Both the position numbers and the translations under genes were made by a program. A DNA stretch of 27,065 nt, from NCBI GenBank assembly GCA_031547595.1, contig JAVBRU010000094.1:1-27065 (forward strand), in the 5' to 3' direction. This document shows positions 9,672 to 17,009 of the stretch, piece after piece. Within the stretch, counting starts at the first letter, position 1. Each line of letters begins with the position of its first letter. This DNA is from JAVBRU01 sp031547595. Lineage in GTDB: Bacteria; Bacillota; Clostridia; Christensenellales; Aristaeellaceae. The notes below the pieces were generated by a model, which saw only the letters and a program-made list of their open reading frames with translations, had not been told where the DNA came from and ran no database searches.

Positions 9672-10424
9672 TTAGCCAAACCTCCCTGTGATATAATCCT
9701 CGGTGCGCTTGTCGCGCGGCATGGAAAACATGACTTCGGTATCGGTATACTCCACCACTTCGCCCAGCAGGAAGAAGGCGGTTTTGTCGCTGACGCGGGT
9801 TGCCTGCTGCATGTTGTGGGTCACGATGATTATACTATATTCCTCGCGCAATGTCAGCAGCAGTTCTTCGATTTTTCCGGTAGAAATTGGGTCGAGCGCG
9901 CTGGTGGGTTCGTCCATCAATAACACAGTGGGGGACACCGCCAGCGCCCGTGCGATGCACAGCCGCTGCTGTTGCCCGCCGGACAGCCCCAGCGCAGAGG
10001 CTTTGAGGCGGTCCTTCACTTCATCCCAGATCGCCGCGCCGCGAAGGGATTTTTCCACCAGCTCATCCAGGGCATACCGGCCCTTCACGCCATGCGTGCG
10101 CGGGCCAAAGGCGATGTTGTCGTAGATGCTCATGGGGAAGGGATTTGGCTTTTGAAACACCATGCCCACTTCCTTGCGCAGCGTGTTCACGTCCATCTGG
10201 TGGTATACATCCTGGCCGTTAAAGGTCACCTTGCCGGTGATTTTGCAGCCCTCCACCAGGTCGTTCATGCGGTTGAGGGTTTTGAGCAGCGTGGATTTGC
10301 CGCAGCCGGACGGGCCGATAAAGGCCGTAATCTGCCCGGCTTCAATGGGCATATGGACGTGCTTGAGTGCTTGAAAGCTGCCGTAATAGAGGTTGAGGTC
10401 TTGAATATCAAATACCGGATTCAT
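9672..10424 (-). CDS. pstB: phosphate ABC transporter ATP-binding protein PstB
   Basis: PstB hydrolyses ATP to drive phosphate import through PstA/PstC. The 250-residue protein has all ABC motifs: Walker A GPSGCGKST near residues 37-45, a Q-loop in MVFQKPNPFPMS, signature LSGGQQQR, Walker B VLLMDEPTSALDP and the switch His in IIIVTHNMQQA. YDNIAFGPR and the LNRMNDL segment are typical of PstB within the ABC superfamily. The ATG overlaps the pstA stop by 4 bases (ATGA), indicating translational coupling, and is preceded by GGAGGAAAA inside the pstA 3' end. Confidence 0.97.
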   Translation of the reverse strand: MNPVFDIQDLNLYYGSFQALKHVHMPIEAGQITAFIGPSGCGKSTLLKTLNRMNDLVEGCKITGKVTFNGQDVYHQMDVNTLRKEVGMVFQKPNPFPMSIYDNIAFGPRTHGVKGRYALDELVEKSLRGAAIWDEVKDRLKASALGLSGGQQQRLCIARALAVSPTVLLMDEPTSALDPISTGKIEELLLTLREEYSIIIVTHNMQQATRVSDKTAFFLLGEVVEYTDTEVMFSMPRDKRTEDYITGRFG

Positions 10425-11248
10425 GCTTTTCCTCCGATTCGTTTGGCAATAAAGGACGACAGGGCGTTGATGCCCACCACGATCATCAGCAGTACCACGG
10501 CGGTTGCATAGCCCTCATTGGTGTGCAGGCCCTCGCTGGACAGGGCATACATGTGCACCGACAGCGTGCGGGCGGAGTCCATCAGGCTGCCCGGGATTTG
10601 CGCCACCGTGCCGGAGGTGTAGATCAGCGCTGCCGTTTCGCCCACGATGCGGCCAACGGCCAGGATTACACCTGCCAAAATGCCCGGCATGGCGGCTGGC
10701 AGCACGATTTTGAACACCGTGCGCAGCTTGCCTGCGCCTAGGCCGAACGAGCCTTCCCGGTACGTATCGGGCACGGATTTGAGTGCTTCCTCGCAGGAGC
10801 GCATGATCAGCGGCAGTATCATGATGGACAGCGTGAACGCACCCGCCAACACGGAGTTTCGCCAGCCGAGGAAGTTGACAAAGAACAGCATGCCAAACAA
10901 CCCATATACAATCGAGGGAATGCCGGACAGCGTTTCGGTGGTGAGGCGCACGGCCTTTACCAGCCTGTTGCCGCGCTTGGCGTATTCCACCAGATAAATG
11001 GCAGCAAACAGCCCGAGCGGCACGGCGATCAGTAGCGAAAATACCGTCATGATCAGCGTGGACACCATGGCTGGGAACATGGACACGTTGTCGCTGTTAT
11101 AACTCAGCGCGAACAGCGAGGGCTTGAGGTGCGGCACGCCCTTTACCAATATGAAGGCGATCAGGAAGAACAATACGCTCAGCGTCAGCCCTGCCGCGCC
11201 CCAGGTGATAACCGCCAGGATTGTTTCGGAGGCCTTGCGTTTTTTCAT
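10421..11248 (-). CDS. pstA: phosphate ABC transporter permease PstA
   Basis: PstA is one of the two membrane permeases of the phosphate importer. The 275-residue protein has about six hydrophobic segments and the PstA signatures TETLSGIPSIVYGLFG and the cytoplasmic EAA-type loop (REGSFGLGAGKLRTVFKIVLP), which contacts PstB. I chose the ATG at 11248, which overlaps the pstC stop by 4 bases and follows AGAAAGGGG. The longer frame from the GTG at 11281 would place 11 polar residues before the conserved MKKR start. Confidence 0.95.
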   Translation of the reverse strand: MKKRKASETILAVITWGAAGLTLSVLFFLIAFILVKGVPHLKPSLFALSYNSDNVSMFPAMVSTLIMTVFSLLIAVPLGLFAAIYLVEYAKRGNRLVKAVRLTTETLSGIPSIVYGLFGMLFFVNFLGWRNSVLAGAFTLSIMILPLIMRSCEEALKSVPDTYREGSFGLGAGKLRTVFKIVLPAAMPGILAGVILAVGRIVGETAALIYTSGTVAQIPGSLMDSARTLSVHMYALSSEGLHTNEGYATAVVLLMIVVGINALSSFIAKRIGGKA

Positions 11249-12081
11249 GTGCGCCCCTTTCTGTTCAGCGCGCTGAAGCACAGGTTGATCAGTAGGATGA
11301 ACACAAACAGCACCACGCCGCTGGCGATCAGCACTTCCCGGTGCAGATCGGCCGCATAGCCCATTTCGATCACGATGTTGCCAGTCAGTGTGAGGGCACC
11401 CTTAAATATGGATATCGGCATGCGCGGCTGGTTACCTGCCACCATAATAACGGCCATGGTCTCACCAACTGCGCGGCCTATGCCCAGCACCACCGAGGCC
11501 GCCACGCCGGATTTTGCGGCTGGCAACACCACGCGGAAAACGCTACGATAGTGCCCGGCACCCAGCGCCAACGCGCCTTCATAATAAGAGCGCGGCACTG
11601 CTTCCAGTGCGCTTTGCGCAAGGCCGATTACGGTGGGCAGAATCATAATCCCAAGCAGTATGCACGCGGAAAGGATGCTGTTGCCGGTGAGCGGCACAAT
11701 GGCGGCCATGCCAAAGAAGCCATACACCACAGAGGGGATGCCGGCTAAAAGGTTGACGCCGGGCTTAATCATTTTATAGAGCTTCTTTGGGCACACACAG
11801 GCCAGGAACACCGCGGTGAGGATGCCGATGGGAACGCCGATGATGATTGCTCCTGCGGTGATATACAGGCTGCCCACAATCATGGGCAGGATGCCAAACT
11901 CCGGCGGCACGTCCACCGGCGACCATTCGGTGCCCAGCAGAAACTTGAGTAGCCCCACTTTGCCGATCGCGGGCACGCCGCCCGCGAACAAAAACACGCA
12001 GATCAGCAGAACCGATAATATGGAGGCGAGCGCCGCTGTTAAAAACACGGCGCTCATGGCTTTTTCTTTGACGGTTCTCAT
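11245..12081 (-). CDS. pstC: phosphate ABC transporter permease PstC
   Basis: PstC is the second permease of the phosphate importer. The 278-residue protein has six predicted membrane segments, the family region LLGTEWSPVDVPPEFGILPMI, the GIPSVVYGFFG motif and the EAA-loop (EGALALGAGHYRSVFRVVLP). The region RAVGETMAVIMVAGN is typical of PstC. The ATG overlaps the pstS stop by 4 bases, so its expression is probably tied to pstS translation. That makes the frameshift in pstS relevant here: premature termination about 600 bases upstream could reduce coupling. Confidence 0.95.
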   Translation of the reverse strand: MRTVKEKAMSAVFLTAALASILSVLLICVFLFAGGVPAIGKVGLLKFLLGTEWSPVDVPPEFGILPMIVGSLYITAGAIIIGVPIGILTAVFLACVCPKKLYKMIKPGVNLLAGIPSVVYGFFGMAAIVPLTGNSILSACILLGIMILPTVIGLAQSALEAVPRSYYEGALALGAGHYRSVFRVVLPAAKSGVAASVVLGIGRAVGETMAVIMVAGNQPRMPISIFKGALTLTGNIVIEMGYAADLHREVLIASGVVLFVFILLINLCFSALNRKGRT

Positions 12082-12931
12082 TGGACGATGGCACCCCAGG
12101 TGGTGACAGCGCCGGTGAAGATGGATTTCACTTGATCTTTACTCAGGTCAGAGGCGGGGTTGCCGTTGTTCACGATTACGGCGATGCCGTCCAGTGCAAT
12201 CTGGATGCCGGTGAGCTGTTCTTTTTCGCTGTCCTTCAGTTCGCGGCTGGCCATGGCGATGTCGCACACGCCTTCGATGGCGTTGCTGAGGCCCGCGGAG
12301 GAGTCGGACTGCTGGATTTCAATGGTGGCATTGGGGTTGATGGCGATGTAGGCTTCTTTCAGCTTTTCCATCACGGGGGTCACGGAGGAGGAACCGGCCA
12401 CCACGATCTTGCCAGCGGGCTTGCTGCCGGCATACGCGGCGGCATCTTCCTGGGCCGCGATGTAGCTCTTGCCGATTACGGCCTGGCCTTCTGCGGAGAG
12501 GATAAAGTCGATAAAATCTTGCGCAAGAGCGATGGGCTCGCCCTTGGTGGCGATGTTGAAGGGGCGGGCGATGGGGTAGGTGCCGTTCTTCACGTTGTCG
12601 GTGGTCGCTTCCACGCCGTCAATGTTCACGGCCTTCACCGTCTCGTTGAGGGAGCCGAGAGACACATAGCCGATGGCGTACAGGTCGTTCTGGATGTTCA
12701 TCAGCATCACGTCGGTCTGCTTGGCGATGACAGCTTCTTTGGTGGTGGTATCTTTCTTGGTGCCGTCTTCGCCTTTACTTCGATGCCAAACAGCTCGATG
12801 AACGCGCCGCGCGTGCCGGAGCCTGCTTCACGGGATACCACGTTGATATCCTTCTTGTCGTTGAAGGTGGCGGCCATGGCGCTGCCAAGCACCAGCATCA
12901 TCATCAGGGCGATTGCGATAACCTTCTTCAT
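12078..12931 (-). pseudogene. pstS: phosphate-binding protein PstS: circularly permuted and frameshifted
   Basis: PstS is the extracellular phosphate receptor of the Pst importer. The ATG at 12931 follows GGAGGAAAAGAA and begins a signal peptide (MKKVIAIALMMMLVLGSAMA) without a lipobox. Next comes what is normally the second half of PstS (INVVSREAGSGTRGAF, AIGYVSLGSL, YPIARPFNIATKGEP, FIDFILSAEGQ), a linker with KPAGK, and then what is normally the first half (IVVAGSSSVTPVMEKL, CDIAMASRELKDSE, ALDGIAVIVNNGNP, IFTGAVTTWGAIV). Both phosphate-contact loops (AGSSSV and GSGTRG) are present once each, and the total length (about 284 residues) is that of one PstS, so the halves are permuted rather than duplicated. 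The frame breaks after Lys53 at 12771-12772: one base appears missing. The second frame resumes as EDGTKKDTTTKEA, which is perfect family sequence. As written the gene is broken, either by a real mutation or by a sequencing error. Confidence 0.88.
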
Positions 12932-12982
12932 TTCTTTTTCCTCCATCTTTCTGTCTTCTCTTCTTTATTCGGTACAGTTAAC

Positions 12983-13010
12983 ATCATAAAGCATCCATGT
13001 AAAGTGTAAA
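12983..13010 (-). promoter_or_regulatory. candidate pst operon promoter
   Basis: Read on the minus strand, TTTACA (13010-13005) and TATGAT (12988-12983) are separated by 16 bases. Both match the consensus at five of six positions. Initiation would fall near 12976 and give a leader of about 45 bases containing the GGAGG site before the pstS ATG at 12931. Confidence 0.6.
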
Positions 13011-13052
13011 ACACAAGTATGGTTAAATGTATGTAAAATCATATTGTGTAAA
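12998..13052 (-). promoter_or_regulatory. Pho-box-like TTTACA repeats upstream of pstS
   Basis: Four perfect TTTACA hexamers (13052-13047, 13037-13032, 13010-13005, 13003-12998) and a related TTTAAC (13027-13022) lie on the minus strand directly upstream of and overlapping the pst -35 region. Known Pho boxes in Bacillota are tandem TT(A/T/C)A(C/T)A hexamers, so these are plausible PhoB/PhoP sites. The spacing (15, 10, 17 and 7 bases between starts) is irregular, which weakens the match. Confidence 0.5.
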
Positions 13053-13068
13053 AATTACCGCCGAATGT

Positions 13069-13097
13069 TTGACTTTACTTGCGGGTGCTGATAAAAT
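13069..13097 (+). promoter_or_regulatory. sigma-A promoter of the Lgt-like operon
   Basis: TTGACT (13069-13074), a 17-base spacer and TAAAAT (13092-13097) match the sigma-A consensus at five of six positions in each box. This is among the best promoters in the window. It points away from the pst promoter, and its upstream flank holds the TTTACA repeats, so one regulator could act on both units. Confidence 0.7.
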
Positions 13098-13153
13098 GAA
13101 ACTGTATGTATTGACGAACACAACGGATGCAGGCGATAAGGGGGGCACCTAAA

Positions 13154-14239
13154 ATGAGAATCATATCCACGATTGTCGCGTGGGCGCTGATTGTGCTGCT
13201 TTGCGTATCGTTTTTCTTTCTGCTGCACCACAGCAATATTATGCCCGAGGCGCTGCAGGAGTATAGCCGCGTGCCTGCCGATGATGCGCAGCTGTCCGAT
13301 GCAGAGCGCGAGCTGATGCTGTTGCTGGGTATGCCGGCGGAGCCGCCAAGGCCGGAGCCGCGCCCCCTTAGGGCCAGCTTTTTTGGCGGGGTGATTGGCA
13401 CGGGCGTGTTGATTTCGGCGCTTATATTTGCATGGCTTACAGGGCGCTGGGCAGGGTGGGATATTCTTTGCACGATTGTGCTGGGCCTGGTGATGAGCAG
13501 GCTGGTATACTGCCTGGTAAACTATGGGCACTACTTTATAGAGTTTAATGATTTGAGGCCGATTTTCATTCTGGCGGACGGAGGGTTTTCACTGCTGGGC
13601 GCACTGCTGGGTGCGGCGCTTGGGATGCTGCTGTATAGTAAGATCGCTGCAGTGATGACGATGCCGCTGCTGAACATGCTGACGCCGTCACTGCTTCTGT
13701 TCACTATTTTTTCTCGGATGGCAGAGCTGGGCACTTATGCAGGCTATGGCCCTGCGATGGATCACTTTGTGCTGTTTATAACGATACAAACCCCTGCCGG
13801 CATACGGCTGAACACCGCGTTTTTCGCGGTCTTTGCCAGCATGGCTCTATTTGTTCTGGCTATTATACCGGTGCTTAAATACAAAGAAGAGCATTTGTTT
13901 GTTAAGGGCGTATTGTGGCTGGGTGTTGTTACGCTGCTCACAGAGAGCCTCCGCCGCGATGGCTACATGCAATGGGGCTTTGTGCATGTGCAGCAGATCA
14001 TGGCCATGCTGATGGCCGCCGGGGCAGTATTGATCCCGGCGCTGATGCGCGGTAAATGGAAAACCGCGCTGCTTGTGTCGCTGGCCGTGGCAGGTATTCT
14101 AATTGGCATAGAGTTTGCCCTGGATAAGACCGGCATATCCCATCTATTGCTGTACGGCGTGTTTATCGCGGTCTGCGCGCTGTATACCGGCTATGGCATG
14201 TCGCAAATAAAAAAGATTGATCTGGAGGCAAGGGCATGA
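13154..14239 (+). CDS. polytopic membrane protein, Lgt-like with altered catalytic residues
   Basis: The 361-residue protein has a first membrane segment (about 4-24), a proline-rich acidic extracytoplasmic stretch (about 30-72) and roughly seven further hydrophobic segments. The middle part resembles prolipoprotein diacylglyceryl transferase: DGGFSLLGALLG (142-153) aligns with the Lgt DGGMSFHGGLIG motif, and FSRMAELGTYAGYG (from 186) aligns with the GRIGNFINGELWG signature. By eye, catalytic His103 of E. coli Lgt is replaced by Leu148, Asn146 by Glu191 and Glu151 by Ala, while Arg143 is kept (Arg188). It is therefore unlikely to be an active Lgt. The ATG at 13154 follows AAGGGGGG. Its stop overlaps the next start by 4 bases. 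The function is unknown. Family assignment is an inference from short motifs. Confidence 0.65.
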   Translation: MRIISTIVAWALIVLLCVSFFFLLHHSNIMPEALQEYSRVPADDAQLSDAERELMLLLGMPAEPPRPEPRPLRASFFGGVIGTGVLISALIFAWLTGRWAGWDILCTIVLGLVMSRLVYCLVNYGHYFIEFNDLRPIFILADGGFSLLGALLGAALGMLLYSKIAAVMTMPLLNMLTPSLLLFTIFSRMAELGTYAGYGPAMDHFVLFITIQTPAGIRLNTAFFAVFASMALFVLAIIPVLKYKEEHLFVKGVLWLGVVTLLTESLRRDGYMQWGFVHVQQIMAMLMAAGAVLIPALMRGKWKTALLVSLAVAGILIGIEFALDKTGISHLLLYGVFIAVCALYTGYGMSQIKKIDLEARA

Positions 14240-15111
14240 AAAAGGTCTATTTCTTATTATTGATGATACTGCTGGTGGCGCTCTTTGTGTCCGGCTTGGC
14301 CGAAGGCTATACGCCGCTTGATATGGACATCAAAACCGTTGCTCCCGCACCCGATCCCAATGCTTTCACCGATTCCTCCTATAAAGACGATACGCTGGAG
14401 GTAAACCTGGAAAAACGTGATATTGACGGTGTGCGCTATAATATCGCGTGGATTAAGGTTGCGGATGCTTCGCAGCTTCGCACCTGCTATGCGGGCAAGG
14501 CGGCCGAGGCAGCGGTGGAAAGCCCCTTCCGTATGTCCAAGCGCACCAACGCCGTGCTGATCATCAACGGCGAGTATTATACCCAGCGCGTTCCGCGCGG
14601 CGGCGTGATTTACCGCCAGGGCGAGCAGATTTACATGAACATTTTCCCCGCCAAGGATACGCTGATCATTGACGAAAACGGCGATTTTCATGGCATCATC
14701 AACTCGGACGCACAGGAAATTCTGGAGTTTGTAAAGGCCGGCCACACCATCGTGAACGGCTTCACCTTTGGCCCGGTGCTGGTGAAGGGCGGCGAAGTGC
14801 AGCAGGTTAACCCGGACTATTATTTTGATTGCCAGAAGCCCTCGCCTCGCATGGTGATTGCGCAGGTTGGCCCGCTGGAGTATGTGTTTGTCAACGCGGA
14901 AGGCCGCAATGAAATTTCCAAGGGCGTTACGCATCAGCAGATGGCCGATTTTATGGGTACGCTGGGTGTTCAGACGGCCTATAACCTCGATGGCGGCAAT
15001 ACCTGCGTGATGCTGTTCAACAACAAATCCTACGCATCGGCGTATAAGGTTTCGGAGCGGGAGCAGAAGGACATGATCTATGTTTGCACGCTGGGCGAGG
15101 CAAAAGAATAA
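14236..15111 (+). CDS. secreted phosphodiester glycosidase family protein (NAGPA/DUF2233)
   Basis: The 291-residue product has an N-terminal membrane segment or signal peptide (about residues 4-22, ending SGLAEG), so it probably acts outside the membrane. The rest matches the NAGPA fold: VLIINGEYYTQRVPRGGVI, TIVNGFTFGPVLVKGG, PSPRMVIAQVG and the C-terminal YNLDGGNTCVMLFNNK, which carries the family's catalytic DGGxS/T-like loop. Family members remove N-acetylglucosamine or related sugars from phosphodiester linkages; some bacterial ones act on cell-wall or exopolysaccharide phosphodiesters. The ATG overlaps the Lgt-like stop (ATGA) and the 3' end overlaps the DUF1905 start, so the three genes form an operon. 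The substrate cannot be read from sequence. Confidence 0.87.
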   Translation: MKKVYFLLLMILLVALFVSGLAEGYTPLDMDIKTVAPAPDPNAFTDSSYKDDTLEVNLEKRDIDGVRYNIAWIKVADASQLRTCYAGKAAEAAVESPFRMSKRTNAVLIINGEYYTQRVPRGGVIYRQGEQIYMNIFPAKDTLIIDENGDFHGIINSDAQEILEFVKAGHTIVNGFTFGPVLVKGGEVQQVNPDYYFDCQKPSPRMVIAQVGPLEYVFVNAEGRNEISKGVTHQQMADFMGTLGVQTAYNLDGGNTCVMLFNNKSYASAYKVSEREQKDMIYVCTLGEAKE

Positions 15112-15368
15112 TGCTCGCCTTTGATGCCGAAATCAAAAAAGTGCCGGATATGGACGGTGCTTATGTGGAAATCCCTTTTGACGTGAAGGCGGTGTTTGGA
15201 AAAGGGCGCGTTTCTGTGCACGCCACCTTTGATGGCGAGCCTTATGACGGCAGCCTGGTGCGTATGGGCACGCCCTGCCACATCCTGGGCATCCGCAAGG
15301 ATATCCGCGCCAAAATAGGCAAGCAGCCCGGCGATACCGTCCATGTGACACTTACGGAAAGAGTGTAA
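15111..15368 (+). CDS. DUF1905 domain protein
   Basis: The 85-residue product begins MLAFDAEIKKVPDMDGAYVE and ends KQPGDTVHVTLTERV. This is a small beta-barrel-like pattern matching the DUF1905 family (domain PF08922), which usually occurs as a stand-alone protein of this size or fused to a YdeI-like domain. Its role is unknown. The ATG shares one base with the preceding TAA (TAATG), so it is probably translated by re-initiation. There is no signal peptide, so it is likely cytoplasmic, unlike its two membrane or secreted operon partners. Confidence 0.8.
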   Translation: MLAFDAEIKKVPDMDGAYVEIPFDVKAVFGKGRVSVHATFDGEPYDGSLVRMGTPCHILGIRKDIRAKIGKQPGDTVHVTLTERV

Positions 15369-15394
15369 ACAACCGCATAATTTATCTCCTTCCA

Positions 15395-15427
15395 TCAGCC
15401 TGCGTACATAATTTGTGTGCAGGCTGA
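15395..15427. repeat. intergenic inverted repeat between DUF1905 and sipL
   Basis: TCAGCCTGC (15395-15403) is the exact reverse complement of GCAGGCTGA (15419-15427). A further five pairs with two wobbles extend it towards a TAATT loop. There is no T run after it on either strand, so it may be a weak terminator, an RNA-processing site or an operator for sipL. The rest of the 93-base gap shows no clear promoter apart from the sipL ribosome binding site. Confidence 0.5.
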
Positions 15428-15461
15428 ATATGCATGAGCAGAAGTGATGGGAGGGAAAGTC

Positions 15462-17009
15462 ATGGACGTGCGAATCATTCGTGAAAATATGGAAACCGAA
15501 CAAGTATTGGCGGCCAAGCCGACGCAAACCGTAGTAGAAACGGAAATTGCGCTGCCGGGCGGGCTGAGGGAAGAGGCACGGGTATACTATGCGGGTGCCA
15601 CCGTAGCGGTCAATGGCGGGGAACTGATGGGCAACCGCATCACAGCCGATGGACGGGTGACATTCCATGTCTTGTATGCGCAGGGGGATTTGAGCCACGT
15701 TTCATCTTTGGAGACGACGGCCGATTTTGCGCAGCAGATGCCGCTGCAGACGGAGAATGATCAGAGCGCGTCTGTACGCCTTCGCCCGCGCGCAGAGGTG
15801 CAGCATGTGAGCGCCAAGGCGTTTAATGGGAGGCTGCTGCTCAGCGCCATTGTGGCGTTGACGGCAGAGGCTACACTGCCCCGCAGCATTGCCTTTGTGA
15901 AGGACCTCGAGGGCGATGGGAATATCGAGCGCGTGACGCAGACCTTGGCCATGCAGCGCACCGTGGGTGAGGGGGAAAACCAGACGCTCCTTCGCGAAGA
16001 ATTTGAGCTGCCGGAAGCATTGCAAATCAAAAACACGCTGTTTGCCACAGCGCGCGCACAGACTGAGGATATTATGGGCGGTGCCGACGGCAAGGCCACG
16101 GTTGTTGGCGTTGTAAACATTGAGGCCTATCATACCTCGGAGATACCGGGCAGGCCGCTGATGGTGACGCGCCATAGCATGCCCTTTGAGCAGACGGTGA
16201 CGCTCTCCGGTGCGCTGGGTGATGCCCTGGCCGCGCGTACCGGCATCCGTGATGTGGCCGTATTATCGCAGGAGGCCGGAAACGGCGGGCGGCTGATGCG
16301 CGCGGAAATCCTGCTGGCAGCGGAGATGAGCGCCGTGGAAGACATCCACATGACCACGGTGGCAGATGCTTACTCTACAGGGGATGAAGCGCTGGACCTG
16401 CCTCGGCAGCGCGTGGTGTACCGCACTGGCACCGTGCACGAGCAGGTGGCCGAAAGCGGCAAAACCGTGATGCTGCTGCCCGATGGCTCGCCCCGCGTCA
16501 AGCAGTCTCTGCTTGGTTTTGTGCGGCCAATCATTGCAAAAGCAGACCAGCAGGGTGGCAAGCTTGTAGTGGACGGCGTGATGGAAGTCACCCTGATTTA
16601 CCAGACGGACGATACCGCGGTGCCGGTAGCGATCAATCAGGAAGAACCCTTCCATGTGGCATTTTCCACTGCCGTAACGCCGCAGGATAATCTGGAGCTC
16701 AGCGCTTATCAGGTGGAAACCAGTGCCATCACGGGCGACAGGGTGGAGCTGAAGTACATCCTGCAGCTGATAGCAACCGGCGTGCGCAAGGAGTCCGCCG
16801 ATGTGATCAGCGATGTGCGCGAAACCGCTGCCAAGGGTATTCCAGATGGTGTGACGCTGTATTTTGTGCAGCCGGAGGAAACGCTTTGGGATATTGCCAA
16901 GCGCTATCGTGTTCCCGTGCGGGAGATTCAAAAGCTCAATCAGCAATTGCCCGACCATCCCCGCGCAGGCACGCCAATCATCCTGTACAAAAAAGCAGAT
17001 AAAGCGTAA
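15462..17009 (+). CDS. sipL: SipL-like spore protein (DUF3794 repeats plus LysM)
   Basis: The 515-residue protein consists of repeated DUF3794 domains over about residues 1-450 (for example EARVYYAGATVAVNGGEL and RVTFHVLYAQGDL) and a C-terminal LysM domain (about 467-512; FVQPEETLWDIAKRYRV, then GTPIILYKK). This order and length match SipL of Clostridioides difficile (about 520 residues), a SpoIVA partner required for spore coat anchoring. The LysM domain mediates that interaction in SipL. The ATG at 15462 follows GGGAGGGAAAG. The GTG at 15444 lies ahead of that site. A strong terminator follows the stop. Expression in the mother cell under a sporulation sigma factor is expected from the family, but I could not define such a promoter here. 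Confidence 0.88.
   Translation: MDVRIIRENMETEQVLAAKPTQTVVETEIALPGGLREEARVYYAGATVAVNGGELMGNRITADGRVTFHVLYAQGDLSHVSSLETTADFAQQMPLQTENDQSASVRLRPRAEVQHVSAKAFNGRLLLSAIVALTAEATLPRSIAFVKDLEGDGNIERVTQTLAMQRTVGEGENQTLLREEFELPEALQIKNTLFATARAQTEDIMGGADGKATVVGVVNIEAYHTSEIPGRPLMVTRHSMPFEQTVTLSGALGDALAARTGIRDVAVLSQEAGNGGRLMRAEILLAAEMSAVEDIHMTTVADAYSTGDEALDLPRQRVVYRTGTVHEQVAESGKTVMLLPDGSPRVKQSLLGFVRPIIAKADQQGGKLVVDGVMEVTLIYQTDDTAVPVAINQEEPFHVAFSTAVTPQDNLELSAYQVETSAITGDRVELKYILQLIATGVRKESADVISDVRETAAKGIPDGVTLYFVQPEETLWDIAKRYRVPVREIQKLNQQLPDHPRAGTPIILYKKADKA

Noticed and set aside
12765..12776. Programmed ribosomal frameshift in pstS
   Set aside because: No slippery heptamer, internal Shine-Dalgarno-like stimulator at the right distance, or obvious downstream structure was seen. 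A mutation or sequence error is simpler.
12707..12946. A separate short gene ending in a Lys/Pro-rich tail, followed by a separate gene starting near 12710
   Set aside because: The tail is out-of-frame pstS sequence. The other frame continues the PstS family sequence without a gap, so one frameshifted gene explains both.
12081..12989. 302-residue open frame on the plus strand opposite pstS
   Set aside because: It is rich in Gly, His and Asp and has no recognisable motif. It is a codon-bias shadow of pstS.
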